In this document: positions 34,862 to 47,832 of the stretch, piece by piece
Layout: each line of letters starts with the position of its first letter
Numbering within the stretch: the first letter of the stretch is position 1
DNA from: Varroa destructor
Lineage: Eukaryota > Arthropoda > Arachnida > Mesostigmata > Varroidae
Length of the DNA: 64,000 nucleotides
Direction: 5' to 3'
Assembly (NCBI RefSeq): GCF_002443255.2
Contig: NW_019211454.1
Span: 39,143,695-39,207,694 of the forward strand
Notes under the pieces: model-generated
Databases searched by the model: none
Seen by the model: the letters and a program-made list of their open reading frames with translations, nothing else
What the model was told of the DNA's origin: nothing
Made by a program: the position numbers and the translations under genes

Positions 34862-36922
34862 TTTGTGCACTCAGGGCGCGACCCCCAATAGGGTCCACAC
34901 AGGCCGTCAACCACAAATACACACAAAAAGCTTTCTCTTCATTTACTCCCCTTTACCCCATGTACCGTGCTCTTACTGTTTGACCGATTACGGAAAGTCT
35001 CTCTGTGCTCTTCCTAGTTTTCATTTAGTCTATTTTCTCCGTCCTTTTTGGGTCTATCTTTACTCTTCCCCACTTTGCCTTTCACGCAAAAGTTGAAATT
35101 AATGGAGGGAGCTGCCCTGTTTCTTCCTATACAAGCCTTCCCTTGCTAAGGAGTTACCCTAATCATTCACTTTGCTATCCTCCGTCGGGCTTTTAAAGCC
35201 TTCGTTGGCCACAGGCAGACCGCGCCAATCTACAACTATACTTGGAAATCGTTGCCGATCCTGAGAATATCTACACGTTAACGAAAGCTAACTACGTCAA
35301 CACACGCAACAGCATACGAATTATTAGCAGAAAGAGACAAGTTGATGAATACCATTCACAGCAAGCTATTCGCCGCCAGCTGCCGTCCGCGGGTATTACC
35401 CCACTGTGACACTTCGCTCTCGTATACCTAAAAGCAAGCGTGCAATATGTGCAAAAACATAAAAAGGTAACTAATTAAACTAAACGTTCTGTTTATTATC
35501 TAGACGAAGCTCGAACAGTTGCAGATTTGAGAAGCATGGCGAAGCTAGTACCTGCTACTTCCATTTAGCATTCGTTATAATAATGGGGTAATTGCACAAG
35601 TGGCATACGATTTATGAAGCACGTGTTCACGATCTGCACTGATATCAATCGATGTCACTATAGAGTCACTTTACCTCTACACGCATGCAGTTGTAGAATA
35701 GCCAGCTTTACAGTACTGTGGTTATGCTAAAAGCAGGATGTTTTCGGTTTTCGAATATAAGGTGACCACAAATCAATGCCGTCCAACGTACGACGCTCTG
35801 AGGAAGCAACAATTATTACCTCTAGAGTGGCAACAAGTAGCACCAGGCAGCAGTAGTACCATCCTACACTATACATAGACACACATATATATACTGTATA
35901 GCATTATACGCCATTGGCAAACAAACTAGTCCACTGCACCTCACGGAAAACTTTTATAACTAAAAAATCTAGGTGTTCTATCAGCGGCAACATGTAAACA
36001 TTGTGCAGTTCTCTCGCAAAAATCTCATCGCATAGCACACAGCGACATATTGCACGAAGCAGCAGGTAGAATGCGACTCCTGTGTCTTTAAAGCAAATGA
36101 ACTCGGTTTCAAACCGAAGGCACAGAAAACGCATTATCAATGGCGGATGCGTGGGTGCACAGACAAACGGACGTGTCTGACTCGACTACAAAATTTCTCA
36201 GTCAAGTCTAGAAAAACAATGCCTTTTCGAAACATCCCAGTTCAGACCACGGACGACTCTTGACGGAAGGCATCGGTGCCGATTCGACCCGTAACGATGT
36301 GTCCTATTTCCCCTAAAAACAGTCCTCTACCACTAGTACTTGGCTATAACGTCACAACGGAGGCGGCGGCGGCTTGATGGAATAGTTCGCGTCGCCGAGA
36401 GGAAACGGTTTTAGTCATAACGAAGTAACAGTAATACATTCGATTCGAATTAAAAGCTTTTATCCTATTCTATTGAGAGCAGAAGCGCTATATCGTCTCT
36501 ATTTTAACTGAAGAAATGCGACCTTTACGTTGCGAGGAATAAAACGACGTTGACCGCATGATGTTATGTTAAGCAAATGTCTCCTCGTCGTAACCTGCCA
36601 GTAGAAGCTTCATAAAGATGGCTTAGCTAAATGGCGGCCGTCTTAACACGGTTCCGACGCAACCTAATTGAATTACAGATACCATAGACGAAGCCAAATA
36701 TATAGAAAACGGTGTAAAGTAAACAACGATTAGATTTTGTAACAGGTTACGTACGTCCGTCTTTGTCGCTTTGCCCCCCATCCCCACAACACATCTCGGC
36801 GTCTGCAGCCGTGTGTTCTGTCTCACTCAGCAATAAACATCCGAAAGTATGAATGTCATGCAAGACAGCAAATTTCTTGTCGGAAACAATTTTCTCATTG
36901 CAGCTAAAGCGTCTTGCCTGGA
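34859..36922. other. No confident gene; minus-strand exon-like piece near 36.75-36.91 kb
   Basis: On the minus strand a segment of about 160 bases lies between TACCTAGTCCAG and GGAC|GTACGT and stays open with four Cys. The donor is non-optimal and it was left as a possibility only. A CGG-rich patch is at 36.36 kb. Confidence 0.22.
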
Positions 36923-37357
36923 CTAGGTAGGTACAGCAGTATCGAGCAGGGCGCGTGCTAGTTGCACTGATAAAAGAGAAAGACAAATTTCGTAAAGTCC
37001 TTTGAGGACACCTAGACAAGAATGGTATTTTCTCTGGCCATTTTTCACTTGTCCTGTCCTATTTCTAGAAGTTGCAATTTTCACAAAATATAAGACAGTT
37101 AAGAAAAACAAATGATATAAAAGAAAACAATCGCATACCGTGCTAATTATGGTGCTTACTATAATAGTTTTAATGCTGCTAATGATAATAATGGCAGAGG
37201 TATAACATATGGAACCTCTACTGCACAATCGTTCTAGCTGTGTGTAACATACGATTAAAAGAGCAACGGTAGTCACAGAATCGGTCAAATACTGTTCATC
37301 CATTATCTCCGAGTCTCGGAAGTGGGCCTGTAATGGGCCTTGCAGACAGCGTACCAT
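36923..37357 (-). CDS. 144-codon ATG frame with hydrophobic segments, unknown
   Basis: The frame starts with ATG at 37357 and ends at 36923. It has two hydrophobic stretches, around residues 30-38 and, longer, 55-92 (for example IIVSTIISTVCDCFLLYHLF), so a membrane protein is conceivable. The hydrophobic part is encoded by T- and A-rich DNA, which yields Ile/Leu/Phe by composition alone. No splice sites, signal sequence or family could be supported. Its length is slightly beyond what I would expect for most random frames in this window but not decisively so. Confidence 0.15.
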   Translation of the reverse strand: MVRCLQGPLQAHFRDSEIMDEQYLTDSVTTVALLIVCYTQLERLCSRGSICYTSAIIIISSIKTIIVSTIISTVCDCFLLYHLFFLTVLYFVKIATSRNRTGQVKNGQRKYHSCLGVLKGLYEICLSLLSVQLARALLDTAVPT

Positions 37358-39835
37358 ACTCGCCTCTTGTTTTCCTTCCTAATTAACGAGACCTACTTCG
37401 AGGTGGCGGCACAATTTTCGCCATTGCTTGTGTGTGTCCCTTCATTTAACCACTCGGCCTAAGTTTCTGAATACCCCAGCTATTCTATTGTTTTCTGCTA
37501 TTTCTGATGCCGAAGGCGGAGTGCGACACGAGAATGTAAAATATATGGGGAACGATGCAGAGCACAGGAGCAGACGAGATTACTTATTCGTACACCGGAG
37601 CTGATGGAGCTACGGCGGTTACGTAGAAGCTGTGTGGAAATGGCAGCGGATAGTTCTCTCCTCTTCCAGCGATGAATGCCTCCTATGATAATACTATTTT
37701 CCCTGGACAGCAAATTCTGCCAGCTTGTGTCGTGCATGCTTGGCGCTGAAGACAGGAATTGCAGCGAAAATTATGTGAGATCTGCGTCCTTTTCCCGCTT
37801 CAGCTGCATAATACAGTACCCGCCCCCTTTTTCACAAAACAGAAGCAGATCTGAAGATGTAAGGAAGAACGCTAGTACGACTATAAACTCAACCTCGACG
37901 GTTTGACACAATCACGTACACGAAATAGCTCGATAGTACAACCCGCAGGCCGCAGTTCTACTGTTTTTCTCCAGCTCGAACCTTAATACTCTCAAGCCTG
38001 CCCGATGAGAGCCTGGAGATGATGGATAGAATTATTAGTTGCAGCATTGCTAATGAAGGTACCACCCCTACGTTACGTTCTTTTGTATTGTTCTCTCGAA
38101 AGTAACCTTAAAGTGAGTAGCCAGTATATGGTGGGGCACGTCTACTTGAAGGATAATGTCGACGTGTGTACCTAAATAGTTAGCTTAGACCTTGCGTTCT
38201 CTATGCTAGATTTTACCGTTACGACAGGGAAGTCACCAGCAATCTCGCTTAGTCACCTTAAAAAAACTAGTATATTACTATGATGTCTATATTTACGACA
38301 GTTCTAGGCTTTGAGTCATTTATGATACATTTAATCCATGACCATACGGCTTCAGAAAACGCGAAAAAGTAACCCTTCTAAGGTTTGCGGCTATTTTGGA
38401 ATTGTATACTTTTTGTTACATTGTAACCATCAGGACTAAAGCCCCGAAGGTTGTGCAGTAGTTAAGCAGTCGCCCGTCTCTCTTTGGGTGTATGTATTTC
38501 CTGTCACCGAAAACTTAATATATAAACATTAATAATTAGGTTATTAAATATAGAAGCTTGTAAAAACAGAGTAGCCCTTGATACAGACCTAGCTATGCCC
38601 AGAGCATTACATAAAAACAATCATAACACATCCTAAGAAAAACTGCCTGGTAGCATCCTAGATGGATATCTGAAAATACTTGAGAACATTTTCGTATGTC
38701 AGACATATACACTGGTTACAAAAATCTTTATATTATTGGAGCTGAACATTTATACGTGTTCGTTTTTTTGTACAACTACTCTCCGCTGTTTAATTCTACG
38801 CAGCTCTTCTAGCCTTAGCGAATGTAAATAACTGAAGATGACGATGTGCTCAGTTAAGACCTTTTGGGTATCTATTTTGCAGAAAGACCCTGAAGGTATC
38901 TTAGTAGAGTCTAGTGTGCGTATTCTGCAACGTTCACGTTAAATCTGCGATAGGGATACCGTTGTAGTTGTGAAAAAGAGAACAGAGCGATGAATACAAG
39001 AATACGCCATCCAATTTCTACACCAGTTTGTTTGTTGTGTTTCTGAAACAGATTTTTTCTACTTTTGCTTCTAGGTAAGCAGATGACAAACAGTAACGAT
39101 CCGAAAATGTTTGCGTTAAAGGTCGCCCAAGACGTTCCAAAACCACTCTTATCGGATTCAGTAAATCTATTTTCGCTCGTGTTGGTTCTATATGATAGTC
39201 CCAAAAATAGTTCTGTTACGCTCCACGGAAAGACTCACTATACGTACTTCGATTTGTCACTTTAGCGAACAGGAGAGAGGGTAATGCCAAACACGATGTA
39301 CAATGCACAGCGCTGGACTCTGGGAATATATGCAGACGTCATTGAAATCCAAAGCACGACCAAGGTTCAATTAGTGGCATAAACTAAAAGGCAGACCAGC
39401 AAGAAATAAATCGATATTGTTTAATATCACATCCCACTGCCACACCGCATTCTGTGCAGAAAGCCTTTCGAAATACCTTGTTTGTAACTGTACATGTATC
39501 GAAGTTATTAGACGCAAACTGATACATGACGTTGCCAAAATCGAATAATACGAAAACGTATGGATATTTCGTCGGGAAACGTACTTATAGCATGCTGTAA
39601 CCATCTAAAGCCCTCGTCTCGATCTTTTAACTATATCTTGTCTTGGTATAAAACGCTTCTAGGAAATGTTCATCTTGGATTCTACTTTTCTCCTTCTTCG
39701 GGGCCATGCTGATCGTTTCCAGCTAGAAAATCATCCCGAAAAGATATTTTCCTGCTTCACGTCCCCTGAGAAAGCGATGGTACGTCCTACCCTCTTGAGC
39801 ATGCAACGCTTATAGATGCATAGACACGGATTCAT
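37358..39835. other. No confident gene
   Basis: AT-rich DNA with only short frames. No tRNA, repeat array or paired splice signals were seen. Confidence 0.35.
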
Positions 39836-41033
39836 ATGGTACCACAAATTCGCATAGTGCGCAATAATCTACTGTACAGTAGAATCACTTGGGTAAAAAA
39901 CCTTCTAAAGTTCATTTCTCCTTACCAGCTCCGGAACCTCGCTTATAACCCCCTCTGTCATACGCTAGCGACGACGGCTGCCAAAACCGAAACCTCATTC
40001 TACTGTACGCTTTGCCGATATAGTTTCTACGCCACTAGTTTGCCAGCGCGCCCGCTACACGGAATTTCGCTTGTTGTTTTCTTGTCTGACGTGCTGTTTC
40101 TTCTAGAGCTCATTTCTCCCATTTATCTGAAACAAGGCAAAAAGGCCGGACCCGGTTCCAATCTGGGTTCATTGCCCATCTATGACGCTAGAATACAAGT
40201 GCATTCGGAAAGGGCTTCTCAGCAGGAGAAATAGAAAATTGAGTAGAGTGACATAAGGGAGACTTCTAGAAGTGTGTTGTGTATGTGCGTCTGTACGTTT
40301 CTTAGTTGTGGCGTCAGTAGGATGCAGCGGTCGCTCTTGATGCGAAACTCATGTCGTACTTTATCATCCGCCCACGGCAAGGGATCAACTCCTCGGATAA
40401 ATCCAGCATCAGCTGGCGGCAATAGTCACAGCACCATTGCACCGTCTACTCTTCATGCCGCCTTCCAGAACATCCAAACATTCCCAACGCAAAGTTGTCT
40501 GCTCTGTCTCAAATGTCCGACTTCTCTCATAAGACCGCCAGGCACAGCCGCGCAGGCTTTTCTCATTCTCACGCCATCGTACTCAAGTTGTCTGCTGTCA
40601 CCGTCTAACACAAGCTATCATACAATGACGTTTTACGACACCCTACATGCCATCCATTCACGATGTACCGCCTCGACGCTGCTATCCAATTCGCTCTTTT
40701 CTGTTCCACGCACTAGAGGACGGAAAGCCTTTCTTCATTAATCCATTATTTTACATCTCTAAGCACATTATAAACGACTGTGCAGATCACCCACAGTTCC
40801 GTCGGCATTCTTTCACAGGATCTGGACTCTTCTATCTGTGCTTCGACCTTGAAATGTCTACCCGTTGTCCCTCTTTGTTAACGCTGAGTCCATCTCTGAT
40901 TCCATTTGACTGTCTTGTCAGTCACTCACTTCAACAGAAGGGACGCACTTGCGCGAAGAGCAAGTTCCTGTTCGTCTACGAAAGAAGACAAGTAATACAA
41001 CAAAAGTTTGCTCCTTTCACGGCCATGAAGTGA
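39836..41033. other. Pyrimidine-rich block with consecutive long frames
   Basis: Three plus-strand frames of 132, 155 and 128 codons follow each other with little gap (39836..40234, 40274..40741, 40647..41033). The first two share a phase. The plus strand is pyrimidine-rich, which suppresses stop codons. The minus strand has a very good acceptor (CTTTTTGCCTTGTTTCAG near 40.12 kb) followed by an ATG frame of about 32 codons, and an open piece at 40.31-40.42 kb with PPADAGFIRGVDPLPWADDK between weak splice sites. Gene content is plausible, but neither strand nor exon limits can be decided by eye. Confidence 0.25.
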
Positions 41034-44000
41034 ATTATTTTCTGTTAGGTCCTCAAAAATAAGCTAGAAATTCAGTCGATTGGTACCTTCTGAAAAGTTC
41101 TTGCGGGTGCGAAAATGAGGAGAGACGCATGCGCATGGCTTGGTGTCCACCACTTTGTTTGTCGACTCGAAATACTGTAAGACAAGCGTGTGTGTATATA
41201 TAGCCGAATAAGCTTTTCTTTTTCTAGACACAGTTGTACCTCTTCAGCCATATTGTGCATTTATAACAATGCCGACCGGATTGCGCTAGCAGATGTAGCG
41301 GGTCAAAGGCCGCCGTGAAGGGTTAGGGCTACCGTTAAATAAAAATCGTAAAAAGGAGGACAACTCCATCTGACTCGTGTTTTCGCTTACTACTGCCATA
41401 CTAGGTAGCGCCTTATATATTATATTAACGCTATTGTATTGCTATGCATTCAGTTCTTCTTCGACGATGTGTAAGTAATTTATCTTTTGTCCCCTGTCGC
41501 TGTTTCATGCGGAAAAGGTAGCAGCAGAAAGCCGAAAAAAGACGTAGCCGTACACCGAAATACAATCGTATGCACTCCACACTGGATACATACGAATATA
41601 TGAAGGCTGTGACGGTTGTTCCGCGTGCATGCTTCCTATGTAATAGTTAGTGATGATACACATCGCTGTAGAAAGACAGTTGGCAGTGGAAGCTATAATC
41701 GTCTAGCGTTTTTGGTCAAGATTCAGCCCACAAAATGCATATAGGGATTCTCTATCAATGCCGTTGCCTTCTTACTCATATAGGCCTCTTATGTGTGTAA
41801 CCAAAAGCAGAGAGTATCGCCACAAGTTGCTGGCTCTTTTTATAAGGGCATCTAATAGATAACATATCAACCAAATATACCGCCAAGCTGTAGGTCATAT
41901 AAATTAGGCAAGATTTTGTGCTCCATAACTTTACAACTGACCCAATACGTCTATAGATGTTGTTAGTTAATATTTTACTTCAGCAACACGTACGTGAGAA
42001 ACGGTAAAAGCGCTTATACCATAGTTTAGGTGTTTTTGTTTATCAACTATAACGTATGTCTCGGACGCAAGTTTTGATAGTTATCTCAGATGTTTAGACC
42101 AATATGTTGCAGGCTGTTAAAAGTACTTCGTCAATGGCCCGGTAGTGTAGCTTAGTTCAGCCAGCCACTAGCCTGTCTCAGCGAGAGTTTCCGTTTGACG
42201 AAAACGCAATCGTCTAATATACCGCTACGTTTTTACTTCGCCCCTTGACAGCCAACTACACGTTCAGATATATCAACAGAATTAACCCCGTTCTACGCAC
42301 AAACTGTTGCTGTCAAAGACGTCAGTCAGTGCCGAGTAAACAAATGCTCTCTTTTCCTGCAAGACACTTCTGAGAAGCCATTACTCGCTTAGTCCTTTAT
42401 TAGATTTCTATTTTAATATTAAACGGACGTTGACTTTATTAAAGTCTTCTTTATTAAAGTGGCGGATTATCGTATAGTTAGTTGTATCTAAGCAGAGCAT
42501 GGGTTGACTGAATAAGGGTCCCAGAATATCGGACAAATATCTACTTTGCATAATCCATGGAACTTTGAAAGTCCTCCACTTTTTTTACAGTAAGTACGAT
42601 AACATCGATTGTTTTATCGAGGCAAAGTAGAATTAAGTACACCTTAATTGTATGAGCTCGAAAAAGACAAGGACAAACTTTTGAAAGTCAATAACTTTGC
42701 AGATATCAACTGGACCGGCGTAAAATTCATCGAACTAGCGCCGCAAATAATAACCTATATTAAGATAGATAAGTCGACGTTTATTATTAAAAACATAAAT
42801 ACTTTAAATAAATAAAACATATCCCGTTATGTTTTTATCATCATTCTCGTTAAATAGGTTATTAATTCAATGTAATCCTACGGTACTATTTATCCGCAAT
42901 GAAATTATTTGATTCAAATAAACAGTGTACACATTATTTAGTGGACATCCAACAATAGACAGCTGATAGAGAATATTCATAGAGTTTCAAAGTATATACG
43001 AATAACCTTAACTGATCGACCAGCTCAGGCGATTACTTCTACAACTCCGAGCGTGTCTACTCCATAAAGCCTTGAACATAGTATCAATGTTTCGAAACAC
43101 AACGTATAATTCGAAAGACCGCAGCCCGTAAAATCAAAGCTCGCAATAGACGCACTGGTATTTTTTACAGGTATTCAATAAGTTTCAATGAATAATTTCG
43201 AATACCTAACGGCGATAAACTGTACAGGAAATTTATTGTGATTTGAAAAAACAATGATCAATTAAACTAAATCGCAATAGACCCTTTTCTCTGGGATCTT
43301 CCATGTTGCCTATTCCCATGTATATCGACGATATGTATATATTTCTAACTGCATTTCAAATCTCGCTATGCGCGGCACTAAACGAAATTGCAAAGAACTA
43401 CTATGGTCAAGCCAGCTGGCCTGCTTTAGGTCTGAGTTAACGAGGCAATTCTTCTCTAAATGGCCATTCTATCGTCTTTTTTCGGCTGCTTCGTCAAGCA
43501 GCAGACAACTCATCTCTAGTAATGCATCGTCTCCAAAGAGCGGTAACCCAGTTTGCTCTCTGCTATCTTAAAATTGATGAACTACAACACAAGAAAGCAA
43601 CGAGAATCCGCGGACGACTTCAGGGCCGATTAGCGAGATGGCGGTCTCGTGCATCTCTGATCTCTGTAGAAGATATTCATTATTAATTTGTTTAGCTTTC
43701 CTATTCCGCCGGCTTCTCTATCCGGCGTGTTTTCGAAGTTGTCCTGAGTACAGATCAATTTATGGATAGTTAACCGTATTTCAAAATTATCGAGTGAATG
43801 TAACGTTTACGATATAAAATTCTGATAATAAACTGTCCGTTTATTGTTAAGGATAAGCGGACTTATTGACTCCGAACAAGTAGATTCGTGAAACATTACA
43901 TAGCTTCGAAAACGAAACATTTTAGCCCAACGTACTGGTTTTGTGACCAATAATCTTGTTATGAACAGTATAGCAAAAGTTTATCCATTTGATAGAGCAA

Positions 44001-45321
44001 CTAAAACTTCCACACAAATTCTTTAACGAGCCTCATTGAAAATATTGAAACCCGTCGTCCTATTTTAAGGTATTTTTGTGAGATAAATTTGTTTATTTTG
44101 GCTAAAATTAGGTATTAGAAACTTGCGGCAGTATCAAACATAGGTTGCGGGCGGATCTTATTTTCGAATACGTTCAAATTGCTTGGGTCTGCCATTACGT
44201 TCTTAGCCGTTGACAAACATCATGTTACAACAGCGAAACAATCGTTTTATATAGGCCTGTCCCCTATGTGTGTATTTCCTTTTGGTCATGCGATCGACTA
44301 TGGCTGTGAATATATCAGTAGGTATCCGGAAACGATAAAAGCACAGTTCCAGTGCTGGATTAATCCCATCGAAGTTACTTGTAGACGTCCGGTTCGCACG
44401 CTATCGAACACCCTGTAATTGCACTAACGACAGTTGGCCTTTAAAATACTCGAGAACATTTTCAACCAGGTCGTGTTTATCGTTGGACAAAGGCGGCAAA
44501 GTTCAAAAAACCGAAAGCGGGTCTAGCCCTAAAGCTCGCCATAAACAGCTGCTTGACTGGGTACGTCTGGAGAAGGCTTTCGTATGACGAAGCTGCTAAT
44601 CCTAGGAAACTTCCCTAACCAAATCTCTCAAAGTTGTTCTTCTTTGCTCCTTCCCAAACAGCATAATTTTTTTAGTGTCAACTAGCGGTAAGCAAGATAG
44701 GTCACGACTAAACCCAACCGCGTTCCATAAGCTTCAACTATGGCCAAACAATTTCAGTTAGACCCGTGGTGCCATGCAAATGGAACAAGAGCATGTAAAT
44801 GAACATGAAATTGGGTAAATTTCTAGAAACAGACGGAAGAAAAATTAATGCCTGCTTGTGACATATGTCAAGTACCAAGCAGGGAAAACAGATCCTCCGA
44901 AGTTATCGAAGAGGTTAAATGCATGGGCCGCCCAAGTGCAGTTAATAACTAATCTGGCCGATGCTTGACTAACCCCTGGGCATCTGGTAAAACCCTTTCT
45001 ACACAACAGTACCGCAATCCGGCAAGTTCACATGAACAAAATCAACGGCGTTCGGTGTGCACGTATTCCTCACTATCACAGAATGGATAAAATGAATTTT
45101 GCAAAAAATCCTAGGTCTAAGTATAAAAGACACCACGCCGTATATATAAGCCGCTTTCCTAAACATTATTGTTATGTATATTGTAAACAGCTGATCCTCG
45201 TTTGACATTAATATGGATACATTATTATAGTATTAAATTTTGCCTCACAAAATTTTATTTAGAATGCATCACCTCCACTACTGTAAGGAGTTCACAAGCC
45301 GTCTTGCTTTAGATAATTATT
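41034..45321. other. No confident gene
   Basis: AT-rich. A tRNA-like A-box (GTAGCTTAGTTCAG) near 42.15 kb lacks an acceptor stem and a good B-box. A direct repeat of CTTTATTAAAGT occurs near 42.44 kb. Confidence 0.35.

Positions 45322-45360
<39 letters not shown>
45322..45360. repeat. (TA)n microsatellite
   Basis: About 18 TA units with one C interruption, read directly. Confidence 0.95.
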
Positions 45361-47811
45361 CGAAAATTGCTTCACAAGGCTGCGCGGAAGCTACGCTTAC
45401 CCTTTTCTATTAGAGTGTCTTTTTCTAATATTATGCTAATAAATAATATGAAAAAAAAAAAAGAACCTTTCCAATATTGCCTGTGACGCAGTGGCAACGA
45501 ATTTTTGAGAAAATACTGCGTGTCGAGGGTGTAATGACATTTAATCGAACCGTACGTAACTGCTGGCTAAGATTAAGATGTATATTTTTATGTTACTCAT
45601 CTTTGAATATTCGTTGCTGCAGTCTTATCCAGCTAAATTATTAATCGTCACTAAAGTCACAGAATTTACGTGTTCTTTAGATTACTTTTGTAACCAGACA
45701 TTTTCTTGGCAGAAAGTCATCGACACTCCACGTTCCTCAAGCGACCTTTCGATTTACCTAAAATATTTCTCGAGTCTAAGTGATGAATACACTTCATGAA
45801 CGAATGTATTATAGCTTTAAAAGCAGAAACATGAGAATTTCCTGTACATTGCAACTGTACAGAATCCTCGCCGGCGGTGTGCCACCGTTTTTTTCCCAGT
45901 TTGCGCTCTCTGCTCTGATATCACGAGGGAAAAATGCTAGGAAAGGCAGGACCAAGACGCTGCAGAGTTAGCCGTCTCACGGCTCTTGCTTCGATGAACC
46001 ACCCGTTCTGACCTGATGTACTCGCTTAATAAACGTGTACCCACAGAGCGCACGGAACGAAGATCGACATACACAGGGCACGAACCGCAATCGGATATGA
46101 CGGTATACAGGAAAAGTGACGTTGCTGTATGTTCAGAGATGATCAGGAAACGGCAAATGAAAAGTGCTTAGAGCAGAACATAAGCAAAAGTAAATAATTA
46201 GTGAGACGATCTTTCTTTGCTGTTGAAGGTGAACACGCACTGGTGCAGTACATACGTCTATTATAAGAAACAAAATATGGACTCTTGGAGTAACGGCAGG
46301 AGGTAGTCTGTGGTATTAATTTGTACCAAGGCCAAATATACCACTGTGTTTTTTATGACAGGGACACACTGCACAGTGAGTATCTGTAAATTAACTAACA
46401 TATGATTTGTTTAACACGTTATGCCCGTTGTCACGTACACTGGTCATAATTTTCATAGCTTTGATAGTTAACAACGTAATAGTCACTAGTGCTACGATAA
46501 TTTTATATCAAGTTGTGATTGGATACTTTATTATTCAGTACTCTAGTAGTCATGAGTCTCCCTCTAAATGTATACCCATAATGTATTGCAACGGCGTAGA
46601 TTATCAGAACTCGTCTGAACCAAAAAATGATTGACCCGTTAGTAAAAACAACGTTAACATGGTGCAAATAAGAATAACAGAGCTCATGTCTGAAAGAACG
46701 ACTAGAAGGCATACTCACATGCATCGATACAATTTTGCTCTCTAGCAAAAAAAAAAATTTTGTGCTTGTGTGTGTGAAAAAACAGGTGCGCAGTAACTGC
46801 AGCGCCCATCAACAGAGAATTCTAGTTGTTATAGCTTATATCGAATGATTCTAATCCGCTCGTGGCATTCGATCTCAAGCGCCCCTCGAATAATTTTTCA
46901 TAAATGAAAGAAAAACAAATAAATTAAAGGGAAGTGAATAGGCTATACACTGCTGTAATCAGCGACAGAATCCGTTAAAACCGTAAATTTGTAAAGTAAG
47001 CTAATGTGAGGAGTAAGTGATTTTTTGGTTGGCCATCATTCATTCAGCATTTTAAATCGAATTTCAAACCAACATAAAAGTCCATACGAGTTGTTTTGTT
47101 TTATTCAATGGAACTATAAGAAGCTTCCTAAACTTTGCCTGTATATAAGATAATAAAACGGTATTCTGAAACAACGGCGAAAAAAGGAAAGGTTTAGGAA
47201 ATGATCATAAAATCGTGCTAATGCTAGGTACGATAACGTGTATCTTTCTAGCATTGCAGGAATGGCAATCCTATAAATATTTGCGTAATGTATCCTATAA
47301 TGCCCTTTTAGATAGGAAACCAAAGAACACCTACAGAAATCGGCAGGCCAGCACCTGAGCATACAAAAGAGGAAGCTGAATTACGCATAAAACTGGTATG
47401 AATGTGCAATGTAAACAGATATTTTAAAACATCGTTTGTCCTGTGTGTATTGTTCGTATTACTTAGAACACCCTAACTTTCTCTACGCGGCTTCATGGTG
47501 CATCATCCCTCGGCGAGTCATTGTCGGAACTTTATTAGTCTGAAGGATAGATATAAACAACGAGTCGGACACTAGGGGTAAAAGTGCCCTCACTTAGCCT
47601 AGTATGCATAATATAATGCAAGCAGCAAACCAACATATGTGAGTACCTGCCATAGGCTATGCAATGGCTGTCCTTCAATGTCCAGCACTAAAACATTACC
47701 CCAACAGTCTCGAATGATGAAAAGAAGATATCTTTTCCTGTACGTATTTCTCGAACTTCAAACATATGTAATCTTAAAGTAAAGTCTTGTGCGAATGTGT
47801 GTTGGACCCAA
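45361..47811. other. Gene-free AT-rich sequence
   Basis: Nothing recognised. A poly-A run of about eleven is at 46747. Confidence 0.35.
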
Positions 47812-47832
47812 ATATATATATATATATATATC
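47812..47832. repeat. Short (AT)n microsatellite
   Basis: About ten AT units, read directly. Confidence 0.93.

Noticed and set aside
42141..42210. tRNA-like sequence (GTAGCTTAGTTCAG)
   Set aside because: No pairing acceptor stem and only a poor B-box (CGTTTGACG).
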